DNA of 64,000 bases, taken from Halosimplex rubrum. GTDB taxonomy: Archaea > Halobacteriota > Halobacteria > Halobacteriales > Haloarculaceae. The notes below the pieces were generated by a model that searched no databases, was not told the DNA's origin, and saw only the letters and a program-made list of their open reading frames with translations. Position 1 is the stretch's first letter. Each line of letters starts with the position of its first letter. Of this stretch, positions 59,123 through 64,000 are shown in pieces. Made by a program: the position numbers and the translations under genes. The stretch is taken from assembly GCF_013415885.1 (NCBI RefSeq), contig NZ_CP058910.1:62001-126000 (forward strand). The letters run 5' to 3'.

Positions 59123-59203
59123 ATGCGGGACCCGTTCGCCGGCTCGCCCGATCCGGTCGTCTCGGCGTCGAATCGCGCGGCTTCGCGGGGTGGCCTCGCG
59201 TGA
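59123..59203 (+). CDS. Mini-ORF 2 in the tauE leader, 26 aa
   Basis: MRDPFAGSPDPVVSASNRAA then SRGGLA and TGA at 59201-59203, overlapping the tauE GTG at 59200 (GTGA). The serial arrangement mini-ORF 1, 2, tauE makes re-initiation or coupling likely. The rest of the 58882-59199 gap is plain GC-rich sequence. Confidence 0.45.
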   Translation: MRDPFAGSPDPVVSASNRAASRGGLA

Positions 59204-60327
59204 GTTCCTCCTACAGCTCCGTCCAGAAGTCGTTTCTCAAGTACCAGCACGTCTTCGTGTTCGCGGCGCCCGTGGTCTTCGTCGCCGCCGTCCTCGCGTT
59301 CGCGCCGACCGACGGCGCCAGCGGGACGAGCTACTGGCTGGAGTACTGGTGGCTGTTCCCGGCGTTCCTGACCGGCGCGACGATCGTCAACACGGTCGGG
59401 ATCAGCGGTTCGGCGCTGTTCGTGCCGTTCCTGATCTTCATCTTCCCCCTGTTCGCCCAGCCGCTGTCGCCGCAGACGATCGTCAAGGTGGGGCTGATCA
59501 GCGAGGCGTTCGGCCTGTCGAGTTCGTCGGTCGCGTTCATCCAGTACGGGCTGGTCGACCGCCGGCTGGCGCTGACCATCGTCGGCGGCGCCGTCCCGTT
59601 CGTGATCGCCGGCGCCATCCTCTCGTTCGTCGTTCCGGAACCCGTCTTCCACGCCCTGCTCGGGCTGGCGCTGATCGCGGCCTCGATACTCCTGTTCAAG
59701 GCCGACCTCGACCACGAGGGGGCCGAGTCGGACGCCGACGGCGGTCAGGAGGTGGCGGCCGACGGCGGACACGGAGCCGCGGCCGACGGGACCGCCGAGC
59801 TGCCCGACGACGCCGGCAAGCTCGGTCCCGCCGGCGTGCGCACCGACGACGACGGCACCGTGACGCGGGTCGACCGCGACGGCGACGACTACACCTACAC
59901 CCGCGGCGGCTACCTCAGGCGGTTCGGCAACTACAGCATCGGCGGCACGTTCCAGGGACTGGCGGGCTTCGGCGCCGGCGAACTGGGCATCATCTCGATG
60001 CTCTCGACGAAGGTGCCCGTCCGCGTCGCCATCGGCACCAACCACATCATCGTCGCGGTGACGGCCGTGCTGGCCTCGCTCGTCCACGTCTTCGGCGGGA
60101 GCGTCCTCTCGGCGGTGGGCATCCACATCCCCGGCGTCCACGGCCTCTCGCTGGCCTCGACGCCGTGGAACATGGTCGTGTTCACCGTCCCCGCGACCGT
60201 GACCGGCGGCCAGATCGCCCCCTACGTCTCAAACGCCCTGGAGACCGACACGATCAAGACCTTCGTCGGCGGCCTGTTCGCCGTCATCGCCGTCGCGCTG
60301 TTCGGCATGGCGGTGGGGGGGATCTGA
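59200..60327 (+). CDS. TauE/SafE-family anion exporter
   Basis: 375 aa from a GTG at 59200. About eight helices in two related halves: FLTGATIVNTVGISGSALFVPFL and SIGGTFQGLAGFGAGELGIIS (the duplicated G-x-x-x-G motif), separated by a ~60-residue acidic soluble loop (GQEVAADGGHG, GDDYTYTRGG). The family exports sulfite, sulfoacetate or similar. Stop TGA overlaps the next ATG (TGATG), so the universal-stress-protein gene is co-translated. Confidence 0.88.
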   Translation: MSSSYSSVQKSFLKYQHVFVFAAPVVFVAAVLAFAPTDGASGTSYWLEYWWLFPAFLTGATIVNTVGISGSALFVPFLIFIFPLFAQPLSPQTIVKVGLISEAFGLSSSSVAFIQYGLVDRRLALTIVGGAVPFVIAGAILSFVVPEPVFHALLGLALIAASILLFKADLDHEGAESDADGGQEVAADGGHGAAADGTAELPDDAGKLGPAGVRTDDDGTVTRVDRDGDDYTYTRGGYLRRFGNYSIGGTFQGLAGFGAGELGIISMLSTKVPVRVAIGTNHIIVAVTAVLASLVHVFGGSVLSAVGIHIPGVHGLSLASTPWNMVVFTVPATVTGGQIAPYVSNALETDTIKTFVGGLFAVIAVALFGMAVGGI

Positions 60328-60761
60328 TGTACGACGATATCCTGCTGCCGACCGACGGCAGCGAGGCGACCACCGCCGCCGTCGACCACGCCGGAGGCCT
60401 GGCCGAGGTCCACGGCGCGACCGTCCACGTCCTCTCGGTGGTCGACACGCGCAACCGCTTCGAGAGCCCCTCCAGCGGCCTCGCCCCCGACGCCTGGCTC
60501 GCGTCCGAGCGCGAGCGGGCCCGCCAGGCCGTCGACGAGGCCGTCGAGACGCTCCCCGAAGACGTGCCCGCCGAGCGCGTCGTCGAAGAGGGCGTCCCGA
60601 AGTCCGCGATCCTGGGGTACGTCGAGGAGAACGGCCCCGATCTGGTCGTCATGGGCACCCACGGCCGCACCGGGCTCGACCACTACCTCATCGGCAGCGT
60701 CGCCGAGAACGTCGTCCGCGAGTCGCCCGTCCCCGTGACGACCGTCCGCGTCGACGGGTAG
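60327..60761 (+). CDS. Universal stress protein (UspA family)
   Basis: 144 aa. MYDDILLPTDGSEATTAAVDHA and the ATP-binding loop VMGTHGRTGLDHYLIGSVAENVVR define an ATP-binding Usp. Coupled to the TauE-type exporter; USPs are frequently paired with transporters in haloarchaea and may regulate them by nucleotide. Confidence 0.95.
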   Translation: MYDDILLPTDGSEATTAAVDHAGGLAEVHGATVHVLSVVDTRNRFESPSSGLAPDAWLASERERARQAVDEAVETLPEDVPAERVVEEGVPKSAILGYVEENGPDLVVMGTHGRTGLDHYLIGSVAENVVRESPVPVTTVRVDG

Positions 60762-60836
60762 CGACTCCCGCGGTCGGCGATGCACGACCGCCCCCCGTCA
60801 GTCGTTCGGCATCGATCGACGCGAGAGAAGGTTGAT

Positions 60837-61160
60837 ATGTCGAACGATCGAAGCGTCAGTATGGCATCTCGATCCCCGTCGAGCGGTCGACTCGTCTCGG
60901 CCGCGGGGACGGTCCTCGCGCTCGCGCTGCTCCTGGTGGGCGGCGCCGTGACAGCCGAGGTCGCCCTCGAACTCGTGATCGTCGATGGACCGGTGCTGGG
61001 GGATCCGGGCGTCGGTGTCCAGCGCGGGGCGGTCGGCCTCGTCGCCTTCCTCGCCGGCTGTCTCGTCCTCCGGAGCGTCGCCAGCCGGGACGCCTCCCCG
61101 CCCTCTGACGACGAGGACCAGGACTCCGACACGCCGAACAGGCTCGTCGGCGACTGGTAG
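60837..61160 (+). CDS. Two-helix membrane protein, paralogue trio (C)
   Basis: 107 aa from ATG 60837 (an ATG at 60861 is possible). SSGRLVSAAGTVLALALLLVGGAVTAEVALELV, then VLGDPGVGVQRGAVGLVAFLAGCLVLRSV and an acidic tail. It shares the layout of the 58286 and 58582 proteins, on the other side of the tauE-usp operon. Confidence 0.65.
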   Translation: MSNDRSVSMASRSPSSGRLVSAAGTVLALALLLVGGAVTAEVALELVIVDGPVLGDPGVGVQRGAVGLVAFLAGCLVLRSVASRDASPPSDDEDQDSDTPNRLVGDW

Positions 61161-61325
61161 CACCCCGATACTGCCGCCGCTCGCGTCGCCCGACCCGGAC
61201 GGCCGCCGGCTCACTACGTGACTCCGGTTCGCGGTCCCGCCTCCCCTTCGAAGTAGTTCTCCCTCGCCCGATCCGTCCGGTAGCGACCGCTATCCCGGCG
61301 ACGATCGGCCGGATCACCAACGCTT

Positions 61326-62798
<1,473 letters not shown>

Positions 62799-62825
62799 CG
62801 AGGCGCGAGCGGAGCGAGCGCCTCG
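62799..62825 (+). terminator. Stem-loop directly after the thiC stop
   Basis: cgaggcgc (62799-62806) pairs perfectly with gcgcctcg (62818-62825), beginning at the base after TAG. It may stabilise or end the transcript; no T-run follows immediately. Confidence 0.4.
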
Positions 62826-62971
62826 AAACAGCGAGCGGGGAGGAACGACCCGCGAGCAGCGTGAGCGGAGCGGAGCGAATCCCCCGCAGCAAACGCCCGA
62901 CCCGTTTCCCGGCGTGCTACGCACCTTTTTGCGCCTCCGGCCCCCCACTAGAGGTATGGTACCTACCCGCG

Positions 62972-63035
62972 CGCCGGAGGCCGAGACGACCGACGGACCC
63001 ACACGCCGGAGGCCGAGATGACCGACGGACCCACC
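62972..63035. repeat. 32-bp tandem duplication spanning the oxidoreductase start
   Basis: The unit cgccggaggccgagacgacc... (62972-63003) recurs at 63004-63035 with two differences, one of them ACG to ATG, which creates the present start codon. The 32-bp length shifts the frame relative to the upstream ATG at 62956. Confidence 0.8.
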
Positions 63036-64000
63036 CGCGACGCCTTCCTACCCGTCGCCGCCCAGCCGTCGGTCGACACCCTCGTGGCGTACGCACAGGA
63101 GGCCGAGGAGTTGGGCTACGACCGGGCCTGGATCCCCGAGACCTGGGGCCGGGACGCCGTGACGACGCTGACGGCCATCGCCGAGCGCACCGACTCGATC
63201 GGTATCGGCACCTCGATCGCCAACGTCTACTCCCGCTCGCCCGCGCTGATCGGCCAGACCGCCGCGACCCTGCAGGAGGTCTCCGAGGGCCGACTCCGCG
63301 TCGGTCTCGGCCCGAGCGGTCCCGCCGTCGTCGAGGGGTGGCACGGCGCCGACTACGACCGCCCGCTCCGGCGTACCCGCGAGACTATCGATATCGCCCG
63401 CCTCGTGCTCTCGGGCGAGCGCGTCGAGTACGACGGCGACATCTTCCAGCTCTCGGGACTGCGTCTACGCTGTGATCCACCGGATACGCTCCCGGGGATC
63501 GACGCCGCCGGGATGGGACCCAAATCCGTCGAGCTGGCGGGGCGGTTCGCAGACGGCTGGCACGCGCTCATGCTGACTCGGGAAGGACTGCGCGACCGGC
63601 TCGCGGACCTGAAACGGGGGGCGGACCTGGGCGACCGCTCGGTCTCGGACCTGCGCGTGACGCTCTCGCTGCCCTGCATCGCGCTGGACGACCGCGAGCG
63701 CGCCCGACAGTTGGCCCGCAACCACCTGGCGTTCTACGTCGGGGCGATGGGCACCTTCTATCGGGAGGCGCTCGAGCGACAGGGCTACGAAGACGAGGCC
63801 GTCGAGATAGCAAGCGAGTGGGCCAACGGCGACCACGAAGCGTCGATGGCGGCCGTCTCCGACGAACTGCTCGATGACCTGGGTATCGCCGGGACGCCCG
63901 CGGAGTGTCGCGAGCGCTACGCCGAGTGGGAAGCCATCGACGGCGTCGACGCCGTCTCCGTCTCCGTCCCCCGCGGCGCCGACCCCGACGAGATATCGGC
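63018..64000 (+). CDS. LLM-class F420/flavin-dependent oxidoreductase, 3' end cut off by window
   Basis: From the ATG at 63018 (MTDGPTRDAFLPVAAQPSV) open to the right edge, 327 codons visible. TIM-barrel luciferase-like: LGYDRAWIPETWGRDAVTTL, IGIGTSIANVYSRSPALIGQ, EVSEGRLRVGLGPSGPAVVEGW and GIDAAGMGPKSVELAGRFADGWH. It matches the haloarchaeal TIGR04024 (NP1902A) F420-dependent family. Substrate unknown. An upstream ATG (62956) is out of frame because of the 32-bp duplication. Confidence 0.85.
   Translation, partial: MTDGPTRDAFLPVAAQPSVDTLVAYAQEAEELGYDRAWIPETWGRDAVTTLTAIAERTDSIGIGTSIANVYSRSPALIGQTAATLQEVSEGRLRVGLGPSGPAVVEGWHGADYDRPLRRTRETIDIARLVLSGERVEYDGDIFQLSGLRLRCDPPDTLPGIDAAGMGPKSVELAGRFADGWHALMLTREGLRDRLADLKRGADLGDRSVSDLRVTLSLPCIALDDRERARQLARNHLAFYVGAMGTFYREALERQGYEDEAVEIASEWANGDHEASMAAVSDELLDDLGIAGTPAECRERYAEWEAIDGVDAVSVSVPRGADPDEIS

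Overview
The window is haloarchaeal chromosome (class Halobacteria). It has very high GC, acidic proteins, twin-arginine lipoproteins with Thr/Pro-rich stalks, CPxCG zinc-ribbon mini-proteins, HalOD1 output domains, Bat-type HTH regulators, an Agl23-type membrane protein, L40e, archaeal-type IleS and SerS, and TATA boxes about 24-31 bases before start codons, typical of leaderless transcripts. The genus cannot be fixed from the sequence alone; a relative of Haloarcula or Halosimplex would fit. Most of it is ordinary core genome, with short insertion-prone gaps between housekeeping genes.

Layout. 1-11.5 kb: a truncated membrane protein, tRNA-Arg(GCG) beside an 88-bp direct repeat carrying the tRNA 3' end, lipoproteins, a two-gene Fluc/CrcB fluoride channel, two isoaspartyl methyltransferase paralogues, a CPBP protease, methylglyoxal synthase and a HalOD1 protein. 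11.5-22.9 kb: dUTPase, aconitase, RimI, an MFS transporter, IleS, a DUF389 protein and a SIMPL protein. 22.9-24.2 kb: a small AT-richer island with a HalOD1 protein and a zinc-ribbon protein. 24.2-31.9 kb: NOG1-type GTPase, ASCH protein, HisE, SHOCT protein, PdxT, PrsW protease, a PQQ-propeller protein with a PGF-type C-terminal anchor, riboflavin synthase. 31.9-44.2 kb: Agl23, PanE, rubredoxin-like protein, hydrolase, SerS, a peroxiredoxin fusion, Tsr3, a DUF4870 protein with a tandem-repeat tail, TrmB regulator, enolase-superfamily enzyme and L40e. 44.2-46.1 kb: an IS200/IS605 element (tnpA and tnpB) inserted at the stop codon of L40e. 46.2-53.6 kb: MBL hydrolase, RraA-like protein, aldo/keto reductase, Lrp regulator, HalOD1 protein, a hybrid multi-PAS histidine kinase and a DUF123 protein. 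53.6-64 kb: an ABC-2 exporter flanked by two Bat-type regulators, a cupin, a TauE/universal-stress-protein operon surrounded by three related two-TM mini-proteins, ThiC with a palindromic operator, and a truncated F420/flavin-dependent oxidoreductase.

The most unusual signals are non-coding. Two different families of intergenic palindromes are present. In each, the core is conserved while the outer stem differs completely in sequence from copy to copy yet stays base-paired: one family at 8318 and 53554, the other at 15499, 15656 and 36190 with a solo half-site at 26276. This covariation points to a conserved folded RNA or DNA element rather than chance palindromes. Also notable are the tRNA-end direct repeat, a TnpB lacking the expected RuvC-II glutamate, two mini-ORFs coupled in series to tauE, and a duplicated pdxT 3' end.
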